Assembly: GCA_030692905.1 (NCBI GenBank)
Contig: JAUYBT010000218.1
Coordinates: 1 to 7,624, forward strand
DNA from: Bacteroidales bacterium
GTDB lineage: Bacteria > Bacteroidota > Bacteroidia > Bacteroidales > VadinHA17
Direction: 5' to 3'
Length of the DNA stretch: 7,624 nucleotides
Shown: piece after piece, positions 1 to 5,830 of the stretch
Layout: the number at the start of each line of letters is the position of its first letter
How positions within the stretch are numbered: position 1 is the first letter of the stretch
Notes under the pieces: model-generated
What the model was told of the DNA's origin: nothing
Seen by the model: the letters and a program-made list of their open reading frames with translations, nothing else
The model's database searches: none
Translations under genes and position numbers: made by a program

Positions 1-903
1 GGTGCTCATTTTGATCATCTTGGAATGGGCGGACCCGGTTCTTCCAGCAGAGCAGTTGACACAATTGCTGTTCATCATGGTGCGGATGATAATGCTTCCG
101 GTGTTGCAATGATGCTTGAGATTGCCGAAAAATTTGCAATGACAAAGGGAAGCCATAAAAGAAGCATTATCTGTATCGCATTTACCGGAGAAGAAGAAGG
201 ACTCATGGGATCAAAGCAATTTACCGGTAACTCTGGTATAGATCTTTCCAAAGTGAATGCTATGATTAATCTTGATATGGTAGGAAGGTTAAACGAAACA
301 AATAATTTACAGATTTCCGGAGTTGGGACAGCAACCGGACTGAAGGATCTGATATATTCAAAAAGCGATACTACCGTGATAAAACTGACCCTTTCAGATG
401 AAGGTTATGGACCATCGGATCACTCCTCATTCTATGGCAAGAATATTCCTGTTCTGTTTTATTTTACAGGTGCTCATCTCGATTATCATACCCCCTCGGA
501 TACATATGACAAGATTAACTACAACGGAATGGTGAAAATTTCCGATCTGATATTCAGTGTTGCAAAGGAGCTTTTATCATCAACTGCCAGACTTCAGTTT
601 AAAGAATCTGGTCCAAAGGTGGAAACCGTAAGATATGGAAGAAGAAAAGGAGTTACTCTTGGCATTATGCCCGATTTTGCAGGTAATATTAAAAACGGAT
701 TAAGAGCCGACTTCGTCACACCAGGCAAACCTGCTGCTTTGGGCGGAATGAAAAAAGCTGATATTATTACAGCAATCAACGGGAAACCAGTCAATAATAT
801 TCAGGATTATATGTTCAGAATGGGTCAGCTTAAATATGGTCAGACAATAAGCGTTGAGGTTCTGCGTAATGACAAAAAAGAGGTTTTATTGATACAATTA
901 TAA
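1..903 (+). CDS. M28 family zinc aminopeptidase with C-terminal PDZ domain (5' end missing)
   Basis: The reading frame is open from the first base, so the N-terminus lies outside the window; 300 residues are visible (numbered here from the first codon). The di-zinc M28 site is complete: GAHFDH (H3, D5), GADDNASG (residues 27-34), the glutamate pair in GEEEGLMGS (63-71), D92 in NLDMVGR, and the last zinc histidine, H163, in DYHTPSDTYDKIN. Residues about 218-300 form a PDZ domain (GVTLGIMPDF, ADIITAINGKPV). M28-PDZ proteins are usually exported peptidases that remove N-terminal residues from peptides, with the PDZ domain thought to help substrate binding or positioning. Export cannot be confirmed because the signal peptide region is missing. 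The methionine at position 25 is internal, because H3 and D5 of the active site lie upstream of it. Family assignment is firm; substrate is unknown. Confidence 0.93.
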   Translation, partial: GAHFDHLGMGGPGSSSRAVDTIAVHHGADDNASGVAMMLEIAEKFAMTKGSHKRSIICIAFTGEEEGLMGSKQFTGNSGIDLSKVNAMINLDMVGRLNETNNLQISGVGTATGLKDLIYSKSDTTVIKLTLSDEGYGPSDHSSFYGKNIPVLFYFTGAHLDYHTPSDTYDKINYNGMVKISDLIFSVAKELLSSTARLQFKESGPKVETVRYGRRKGVTLGIMPDFAGNIKNGLRADFVTPGKPAALGGMKKADIITAINGKPVNNIQDYMFRMGQLKYGQTISVEVLRNDKKEVLLIQL

Positions 904-905
904 AC

Positions 906-936
906 AAGGCGAAAGGCAAAAGGCGAAAGGCAAAAG
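906..936. repeat. Perfect 14-bp tandem duplication, purine-rich
   Basis: The unit AAGGCGAAAGGCAA occurs twice back to back (906-919 and 920-933), followed by AAG, the first three bases of a third copy. Inside the unit a shorter AAAGGC/AAGGCG theme also repeats. It starts two bases after the stop codon of the peptidase gene and lies 30 bp before the next start codon. It has no dyad symmetry, so it is not a terminator hairpin. It could be slipped-strand noise, a dispersed intergenic repeat, or a purine-rich leader element. Confidence 0.85.
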
Positions 937-965
937 TAAAAAATCTGAATTTAATATCTTACAAA

Positions 966-1841
966 ATGAAAAAATTTATATTGTGGTCCCTAGCCCTGGT
1001 AATTACTCTATCTGCTGCTATATATCAAAGACATACAGGCCCGACATACCCAAAGGAGTTGGAAGTAGCGCTAAATAATAATTTGTATGAATTAAAACTT
1101 GTCCGAAGTCTGGCCCTTGACGAAAGATCCGAAGTGAAACTGAAGATTACCGATACTACAGTTAAAGCAAGACTTTTTTTCAAACGTTTCAGAAGTGACG
1201 AAGAATATCAGGTTGCAGAGTTTTCTTTCAAAGTGTATCCGGTAGATTCATATTTGATGAATAAAGTATTTAAGATTACTGAAGATAAAGGGTTTTTCGC
1301 TGAGGTGCCACAACAACCCGCAGCTGGTAAACTCCAGTACTATTTTGAAATAACCGATTCCAATGGAACCCGGTCTTATCTCCAGGAAACACCTGTAGTA
1401 ATCAGATTTAAAGGAGGGGTTCCGGCCTTTATTCTGATTCCACATATACTTTTTATGTTTATGGCAATACTTTTTTCGACCCTTGCCGGACTTATGAGTG
1501 TTATAAAATATCCCTTATATAAAAAGTACTCTATCTGGACACTTATCCTTTTCATTGCAGGTGGTATGGTACTTGGCCCGATAGTACAATATTATGCATT
1601 TGGTGATTTATGGACGGGAATTCCTTTTGGCTGGGATCTTACTGATAATAAAACACTTATCGCATTATTATTCTGGATTTTAGCTGTTGCCATGAACAGA
1701 AAAAAAGACAGACCTCTCTATACAGCGCTAGCTGCATTCGTACTTCTCCTGATTTATTCTATACCTCACAGTTTATTTGGTTCAGAGTTAGATTACAACA
1801 GCGGGCAGGTTACCCAGGGATTTATTCTGAATTTTTTCTGA
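966..1841 (+). CDS. Unassigned integral membrane protein with extracytoplasmic beta-rich domain
   Basis: The 291-residue protein starts MKKFILWSLALVITLSAA, a signal peptide or signal anchor (residues 4-20). Residues about 30-148 are hydrophilic with alternating strand-like stretches (KARLFFKRF, LQYYFEITDSNG, PVVIRFKGG), suggesting an Ig-like or beta-sandwich domain outside the membrane. Four hydrophobic spans follow at about 153-177, 188-208, 229-244 and 250-267. Histidines sit in or next to spans (H160 in IPHILF, H268 in IPHSLFG), and the loop FGDLWTGIPFGWDLTDNKT (212-230) is rich in aromatic and acidic residues. I do not recognise a named family. The loop loosely recalls the tryptophan-rich heme-handling segment of CcsA/CcmF-type proteins, but that is a weak resemblance. 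It lies 62 bp after the peptidase gene on the same strand, so co-transcription is possible but not shown. The AUG at 966 is supported by the signal sequence that follows. Confidence 0.85.
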   Translation: MKKFILWSLALVITLSAAIYQRHTGPTYPKELEVALNNNLYELKLVRSLALDERSEVKLKITDTTVKARLFFKRFRSDEEYQVAEFSFKVYPVDSYLMNKVFKITEDKGFFAEVPQQPAAGKLQYYFEITDSNGTRSYLQETPVVIRFKGGVPAFILIPHILFMFMAILFSTLAGLMSVIKYPLYKKYSIWTLILFIAGGMVLGPIVQYYAFGDLWTGIPFGWDLTDNKTLIALLFWILAVAMNRKKDRPLYTALAAFVLLLIYSIPHSLFGSELDYNSGQVTQGFILNFF

Positions 1842-1855
1842 AATTTTAAATAAAA

Positions 1856-1886
1856 TTTCTTAATTTCAGTGCAGCATTTAAATTTG
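1856..1886 (+). promoter_or_regulatory. Putative Bacteroidota-type promoter of the sigma factor operon
   Basis: TAAATTTG at 1879-1886 matches the Bacteroidota -7 consensus TAnnTTTG exactly. TTTC at 1856-1859 matches the -33 element TTTG in three of four bases, with 19 bp between them, which is within the usual spacing. Transcription would start near 1893, about 70 bases before the preferred AUG at 1962. The site lies in the 78-bp gap before the sigma gene's open frame, where an operon promoter is expected. A housekeeping-type promoter does not exclude autoregulation from another site. Confidence 0.55.
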
Positions 1887-1961
1887 TACCACGTCTATTG
1901 ATTAGAAAATTAATAGAAAGTGGGTGCAGCAACACATATAAAAACTAGTCTTTATGTAAAG

Positions 1962-2522
1962 ATGGCAAATGTAGAAGCGGCATTCAGAAACTTACACCAG
2001 GATCTTTTGGACGGGTGTAAAAATAGCGACCAGAAAGCACAGTTCCAGATCTACAAGTTATACTACAAAGCTATGTATAATACGAGTCTGAGGATTGTAA
2101 ACAACACAATGGAAGCTGAAGACATAATGCAGGAATCATTCCTGTCGGCCTTTGAAAAAATTGATACTTATTCGGGAACCGTAAGTTTCGGTGCATGGCT
2201 CAAAAAAATAGTTGTTAACCGTTCACTTGATGCCCTGAATAAAAGAAAAGCGGTCTTTGAAGATATTGAATCACATGTTGGTATAAGAGATGAAAGCGGT
2301 GAAGATTCAGCAAGAAATGAAGAGATTGATGTTCGGGTTGAAGAGGTTAAGGAAGCAATTGAAAGACTTCCGGATGGATACAGGATTATACTTTCTCTCT
2401 ACCTGCTTGAAGGTTACGATCATGATGAAATAGCAGAAATACTATCTATCAACAGCAGCACTTCACGATCACAACTCTCAAGGGCGAAACAGAAACTCAT
2501 CAGAGAATTAAAAGGAAAATGA
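1962..2522 (+). CDS. ECF-type RNA polymerase sigma-70 family factor
   Basis: The 186-residue product from the AUG at 1962 has the two-domain ECF layout. Sigma region 2 covers about residues 28-98 (AEDIMQESFLSAFEKI, then FGAWLKKIVVNRSLDALNKRK for core binding and -10 recognition). An acidic linker follows (ESGEDSARNEE), then region 4 at about 130-183 (IERLPDGYRIILSLYLLEG, HDEIAEILSINSSTSRSQLS), the helix-turn-helix that reads the -35 element. The frame is also open upstream to a GTG at 1920, adding 14 residues; I prefer 1962 because the extra segment (GAATHIKTSLYVK) is outside the family's conserved region. The gene overlaps the next by ATGA, as sigma and anti-sigma genes often do, pointing to translational coupling. 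It presumably directs polymerase to envelope-related genes, possibly its own operon; the regulon is unknown. Confidence 0.93.
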   Translation: MANVEAAFRNLHQDLLDGCKNSDQKAQFQIYKLYYKAMYNTSLRIVNNTMEAEDIMQESFLSAFEKIDTYSGTVSFGAWLKKIVVNRSLDALNKRKAVFEDIESHVGIRDESGEDSARNEEIDVRVEEVKEAIERLPDGYRIILSLYLLEGYDHDEIAEILSINSSTSRSQLSRAKQKLIRELKGK

Positions 2523-3100
2523 AAAAATTATCGGGTATGAAAACTATAGAAGAAATAATCAGGGATAATAAGGATTTTTTCGAAGAAACAGAACCTTCGA
2601 ATGGTCACTTTGAAAGGTTCAACAGGAAACTCGAAGTAAGGTTCCAGGCCAATACACCTAAAAGAAGTATTGTCCCTTACCTGTTAAGAGCCGCAGTTGT
2701 TACCTTGTTGGTTACACTTTCCTCGCTCTGGACATGGGACCATTTCATCCGTCCGGGGAGCAGCAGGATGACCCTTGGTCAGGTTTCACCACAATACAAA
2801 GAGGTGGAAAACTACTACATACACCAAGTCAACTTGATGGAAGGTGAAATAGTAACTATTGATCTGAAAAACAATCCCGAACAGAAAGAGTTGCTATTGA
2901 TTGAGATGAAAAGCATGGATTCAGTGTATGTATCTCTTCAGAAAGAACTCAAAGCAAATCCTGATGATGAACGAATTATTAATGCAATGATAGAACATTA
3001 TCAGACAAAACTTGAGATTATGACCTACATAGTAAATCAGCTTAAAACGATCAGGAATGATAACCAAAATAATACAGAAAATGAAAAAGTCAGATTATAA
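2519..3100 (+). CDS. Putative single-span membrane anti-sigma factor
   Basis: This 193-residue protein begins four bases before the end of the sigma gene (ATGA overlap), preceded by AAAGGAAA within that gene. The N-terminal 50 residues are cytoplasmic and charged and include GHFERFNRKLEVRF (29-42), a motif I associate with Bacteroidota anti-sigma-like proteins. One membrane span lies at about 51-72, followed by a 120-residue extracytoplasmic part that is mainly helical and heptad-like (QKELLLIEMKSMDSVYVSL, IEHYQTKLEIMTYIVNQLK). There is no cysteine, so it lacks the zinc-binding HxxxCxxC anti-sigma motif. The expected role is to hold the sigma factor at the membrane and release it on an envelope signal. 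That role is inferred from position and topology. A second in-frame AUG at 2537 is a less likely start. Confidence 0.8.
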   Translation: MKKLSGMKTIEEIIRDNKDFFEETEPSNGHFERFNRKLEVRFQANTPKRSIVPYLLRAAVVTLLVTLSSLWTWDHFIRPGSSRMTLGQVSPQYKEVENYYIHQVNLMEGEIVTIDLKNNPEQKELLLIEMKSMDSVYVSLQKELKANPDDERIINAMIEHYQTKLEIMTYIVNQLKTIRNDNQNNTENEKVRL

Positions 3101-4160
3101 ACCAGGAATGCTCCTCTTCATATCATTGTTCCTTATATCTTTCACATTATCAGCACAGGAGGTTACAAAAGAATTCCACAAGGAATATACAGCAGGAGCA
3201 AACACTACACTTGAAATCAGCAACAGGTATGGCGATGTTGTGATCCAGAGCTGGGATAAGGATCAGGTCGTCATCGATGTCAAGGTAACTGTAGAATTAC
3301 CCAATAAAGAAAGAGCAGAGAAACTTCTGAGCTATATCGATGTCCGGTTTTCAGAAGGTGAAAACCTTATATCAGCCAAAACAGTTATAGACGACAAATT
3401 TAACTTCACAGTTTGGAGTAACGTGTCAAGAAAATTCAGTATTGATTATAACGTAAAGATGCCCGTTGGAACAGCCCTGACACTCGCAAACAAATATGGT
3501 GATACCGATATTGATGAACTTCACGGATTAATGAATCTCGATATCAGATATGGAAACTTTACAGCCGGAAAACTGACAAGAAGTAATGTAAAACCTCTCA
3601 ACAGACTTAACCTGGCCTACGGAAAAGGAACAATTGATGAAGCAGGATGGCTAGACCTTACGATCAGGTACACAGGTAACATGAGTATAACAAAAAGTCA
3701 GGCACTCCTTCTTGACAGTAAATATTCAAAACTCTCCATTGGCGAGACAAGTTCTATCGTTGGCGAAAGTAAATATGATAATATCAGGATTGAGAACATT
3801 AACAACCTGGTTCTGGAAAATGGATACACAGAAACAAACATCGGAGTCCTGACAAAAAAACTAAATTATAACGGGAGTTACGGTTCATTTTCAATTGATC
3901 GTGTTCCTGCAGGTTTCGAATCGATTGATATAGAAACACATTATATGGGTGTAAGGCTCGGAATTGAAGAATCGGCAAACTACAAACTCGATGCCAAAGT
4001 AACCTATGGTGGATTGAAATATAATGAGGATAACTTTAAAAATCAGAGACGAATTGTTGAGAATAACTCATATGAAGTAACCGGTATTTTCGGAAAAGAA
4101 GAGTTGCCATCTGCCAGAGTTAATATAGTTGCATCATACGGCTCGGTAAAACTTTATTGA
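3081..4160 (+). CDS. Secreted DUF4097-like beta-solenoid protein of the sigma operon
   Basis: From the AUG at 3081 the product is 359 residues, with a signal peptide: MKKSDYKPG, a hydrophobic core LLFISLFLISFTL, and a likely cut after SAQ near residue 26. An AUG at 3057 would add MITKIIQK, but the shorter form gives a more normal signal peptide. Either way the gene overlaps the anti-sigma gene (20 bp from 3081), which implies coupled expression. The mature part carries a recurring aromatic-glycine turn followed by a strand: RYGDVVIQ, KYGDTDID, RYGNFTAG, AYGKGTID, KYSKLSIG, KYDNIRIE, SYGSFSID, SYGSVKLY. In the core these are spaced about 17-23 residues apart, which suggests a right-handed beta-helix. 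It resembles the DUF4097/putative adhesin group that often accompanies Bacteroidota ECF sigma genes. No catalytic motif is visible; a sensory or surface-structural role is inferred. Confidence 0.85.
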   Translation: MKKSDYKPGMLLFISLFLISFTLSAQEVTKEFHKEYTAGANTTLEISNRYGDVVIQSWDKDQVVIDVKVTVELPNKERAEKLLSYIDVRFSEGENLISAKTVIDDKFNFTVWSNVSRKFSIDYNVKMPVGTALTLANKYGDTDIDELHGLMNLDIRYGNFTAGKLTRSNVKPLNRLNLAYGKGTIDEAGWLDLTIRYTGNMSITKSQALLLDSKYSKLSIGETSSIVGESKYDNIRIENINNLVLENGYTETNIGVLTKKLNYNGSYGSFSIDRVPAGFESIDIETHYMGVRLGIEESANYKLDAKVTYGGLKYNEDNFKNQRRIVENNSYEVTGIFGKEELPSARVNIVASYGSVKLY

Positions 4161-4184
4161 TAATTAACTGATTTTCAATATAAT

Positions 4185-4385
4185 TTAAACCCACCCCTCC
4201 CTCTCCGGTGTCATTTTATCCCTTGTTATTACGCCGGCACCACCATGGATCACTATTGCCCACTTCTGTCGTTCAACAGAAGGAATAACGGACTGTTGGT
4301 CAGTGGTTTTCTTTTCATTTTTACAAGAAAACAAGCTGATTCCAAAGATCATGAATGCTGCAATAATTATCAGTTTTGGTTTCAT
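4185..4385 (-). pseudogene. Truncated isoaspartyl peptidase/L-asparaginase lipoprotein (N-terminal remnant)
   Basis: Reading from 4385 down to 4185 gives 66 residues. The start MKPKLIIIAAFMIFGIS runs to a lipobox, LFSC, with the lipidated cysteine at residue 21. A short polar linker follows, then WAIVIHGGAGVITRDKMTPE (residues 42-61). That last segment is the conserved N-terminal start of the Ntn-hydrolase isoaspartyl peptidase/asparaginase family (peptidase family T2), which is normally about 300 residues or longer. Here the frame ends after REGWV, and no other frame continues the family before the convergent gene end at 4160. The autocatalytic threonine and the whole beta subunit are missing, so no enzyme can be made. 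A 66-residue lipoprotein could still be expressed. The in-frame AUG at 4427 would place 14 extra residues before the signal sequence and is unlikely to be the start. Confidence 0.82.
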
Positions 4386-4599
4386 CGGTTTGGGGTTTGA
4401 GAAAATCCTGTAAATGTGTATATACAATATTAATACTTTTTTTTTACAGCATTTCTCAATATGTTTTAAGATTTATTTATTAATGCACCCAGGACTAAGG
4501 TTAAAGATTGAAAGAAATTCTTGGTGCTTTATAAAACCTTTACGAGATTTGATGTATAATTGATATAAATTAAAGTCATAACCAAAAAAATAACCGGAT
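4386..4599. other. AT-rich divergent intergenic region
   Basis: These 214 bases separate the minus-strand remnant from the plus-strand cupin cassette, so they should hold promoters in both directions. A run of nine T lies at 4437-4445, without a stem that would make it a convincing terminator. I find no open frame with family features, no tRNA and no clear hairpin. The only candidate element is the weak promoter listed separately. Confidence 0.6.
4520..4551 (+). promoter_or_regulatory. Weak candidate promoter for the cupin-lyase-symporter cassette
   Basis: GAGATTTG at 4544-4551 matches the Bacteroidota -7 element TAnnTTTG except at the first base. CTTG at 4520-4523 matches the -33 TTTG in three of four bases, and 20 bp separate them, which fits the usual spacing. 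Transcription would start around 4558, some 40 bases before the cupin AUG. The match is modest and the region is AT-rich, so chance is a real alternative. Confidence 0.3.
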
Positions 4600-4866
4600 A
4601 TGATACATGTAGAAAAACCCACAGAAGAGAAACTCCTGAAACTTAATGTCAAATCATGGCCGATATGGGAGAAAGAGGTCTCAGAATTTCCCTGGGAATA
4701 TGACGAGACTGAAACCTGTTATATCCTTGAAGGCAATGTTGTTGTAACACCCGATAATGGGAAACCTGTAAATTTCGGAAAAGGGAATCTGGTAGTCTTC
4801 TCCAAGGGGCTGAAATGCAAATGGAAGATTAATACTGCTGTCAGGAAATATTATAAATTCGGATGA
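4600..4866 (+). CDS. Small single-domain cupin (Cupin_3/DUF861, TM1112-like)
   Basis: The 88-residue protein is a single cupin barrel. The segments WPIWEKEVSEF (20-30), ETETCYILEG (36-45), VVVTPDNGKPV, and GKGNLVVFSKGLKCKW (60-75) ending in AVRKYYKFG match my recollection of Thermotoga maritima TM1112, a structurally solved protein of about 89 residues, nearly end to end. The classical cupin metal motif is degenerate: the usual HxH is absent, as is common in DUF861, so metal binding is uncertain. The family is related to the ureidoglycine aminohydrolase cupin domain, but the function of the short stand-alone form is unknown to me. It ends four bases before the lyase gene, so the two are almost certainly co-transcribed and may act on the same compound. 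No strong ribosome binding site is visible, which is normal for this phylum. Confidence 0.9.
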   Translation: MIHVEKPTEEKLLKLNVKSWPIWEKEVSEFPWEYDETETCYILEGNVVVTPDNGKPVNFGKGNLVVFSKGLKCKWKINTAVRKYYKFG

Positions 4867-4870
4867 TGAT

Positions 4871-5785
4871 ATGAAAAAACCTTTGCGAGGAATAATTTCT
4901 CCCCTCGTTACCCCGCTTTTGGATAACGATACTTTAGATTTCGAAGGTCTTGAACGTTTAATAGAACATACGATTCGGGGAGGTGTTCATGGGATCTTTA
5001 TCCTGGGAACCACCGGTGAATTTGCCAGTTTGAGCTACAAGGTCAGGACAGAATTAATCGAACATACCTGCAAAGTGGTGAATGGTCGCGTACCGGTTCT
5101 GGCCGGCATTTCTGATTCAGCGTTCTCTGAGAGTCTTAATCTTGCCAGGAAGGCCAGCGAATGCGGCGTCAATGCTGTAGTATTAACACCTCCTTATTAT
5201 TTTGCTTCAGGACAGCCGGAGCTTTTGGAATATCTGAAACGGATAATGGTACAAATGCCCCTGCCTCTGTTTATCTACAATATTCCTGTTCATACCAAAG
5301 TAGTTTTTGAACCGGATACAGTAAAGGCAGCAGCATCTATTCCCGGAATAATCGGGATTAAGGATAGCTCTTCCAACCTGGCATATTTTAAACAGATACA
5401 ATATGCACTAAGAGACCGCAAGGATTTCACCTTCATGGTGGGTCCGGAAGAATTTATGTCTGAATTTGTCCTTACTGGAGGTCATGGTGGAGTAAACGGA
5501 GGGGCAAACATGTTTCCCAAATTGTATGTAAGTTTATATAATGCCTCCGTTAACCGCGATTTTGAAACGATTTTTAAGCTCCAGCAAAAGGTAATGCAAA
5601 TAAGCACAACCATTTATAAAGTAGGGCACCATGGTTCAAGTTATCTGAAGGGATTAAAATGTGCCTTATCTGTAATGGGAATTTGCAGCGATTTTATGGC
5701 GGAACCTTTTCACCGGTTTAAAGAACCCGAGCGTACAAAAATCCGGCAATTGCTGGAAGATTTGAACTACCGGGAGTTGCTCTGA
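4871..5785 (+). CDS. DapA/NanA-superfamily class I aldolase or lyase, probably acting on a 2-keto acid
   Basis: The 304-residue protein is full length for the TIM-barrel dihydrodipicolinate synthase/N-acetylneuraminate lyase family. Visible landmarks are GTTGE (46-50), the TPPYYF segment (106-111), the catalytic tyrosine Y136 in LFIYNIP, the Schiff-base lysine K164 in IIGIKDSS, and the glycine-rich GGHGGVNGGANMFP (203-216). In true dihydrodipicolinate synthases YNxPxRTG carries an arginine (R138 in E. coli) that binds the aspartate semialdehyde carboxylate; here the segment reads YNIPVHTK, with histidine 141 in its place. A lysine-biosynthesis role is therefore doubtful, and cleavage of a 2-keto-3-deoxy sugar acid, sialic acid or hydroxy-oxo acid is more likely. 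The genes on either side, a cupin 4 bp upstream and a symporter 45 bp downstream, support a catabolic role. The exact substrate cannot be read from sequence. Confidence 0.9.
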   Translation: MKKPLRGIISPLVTPLLDNDTLDFEGLERLIEHTIRGGVHGIFILGTTGEFASLSYKVRTELIEHTCKVVNGRVPVLAGISDSAFSESLNLARKASECGVNAVVLTPPYYFASGQPELLEYLKRIMVQMPLPLFIYNIPVHTKVVFEPDTVKAAASIPGIIGIKDSSSNLAYFKQIQYALRDRKDFTFMVGPEEFMSEFVLTGGHGGVNGGANMFPKLYVSLYNASVNRDFETIFKLQQKVMQISTTIYKVGHHGSSYLKGLKCALSVMGICSDFMAEPFHRFKEPERTKIRQLLEDLNYRELL

Positions 5786-5830
5786 GAGTAACAGAAAAAT
5801 AAACATCAGACATAAGAATTTTAAATGTAG

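Noticed and set aside
594..794. Minus-strand open frame over the PDZ region
   Set aside because: It is antisense to a strongly supported M28-PDZ gene and has no family features.
1248..1445. Minus-strand open frame within the membrane protein gene
   Set aside because: It is an antisense shadow without any recognisable motif or start context.
1920..1961. GTG start that would lengthen the sigma factor by 14 residues
   Set aside because: The added residues lie outside the conserved sigma region, and the AUG at 1962 gives a normal ECF length. The longer form cannot be excluded.
3057..3080. Upstream AUG for the solenoid protein
   Set aside because: It adds eight residues before an already typical signal peptide and increases the overlap with the anti-sigma gene; 3081 fits better.
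4161..4184. Bidirectional terminator between the convergent gene ends
   Set aside because: The 24-bp gap has no inverted repeat able to form a stable stem; it is simply AT-rich.
4437..4445. Run of nine T as the tail of an intrinsic terminator
   Set aside because: No GC-rich stem lies immediately upstream on the plus strand, and no plus-strand gene ends nearby.
5207..5401. Minus-strand open frame inside the lyase gene
   Set aside because: It is antisense to the conserved catalytic region of the aldolase and is explained by its codon composition.
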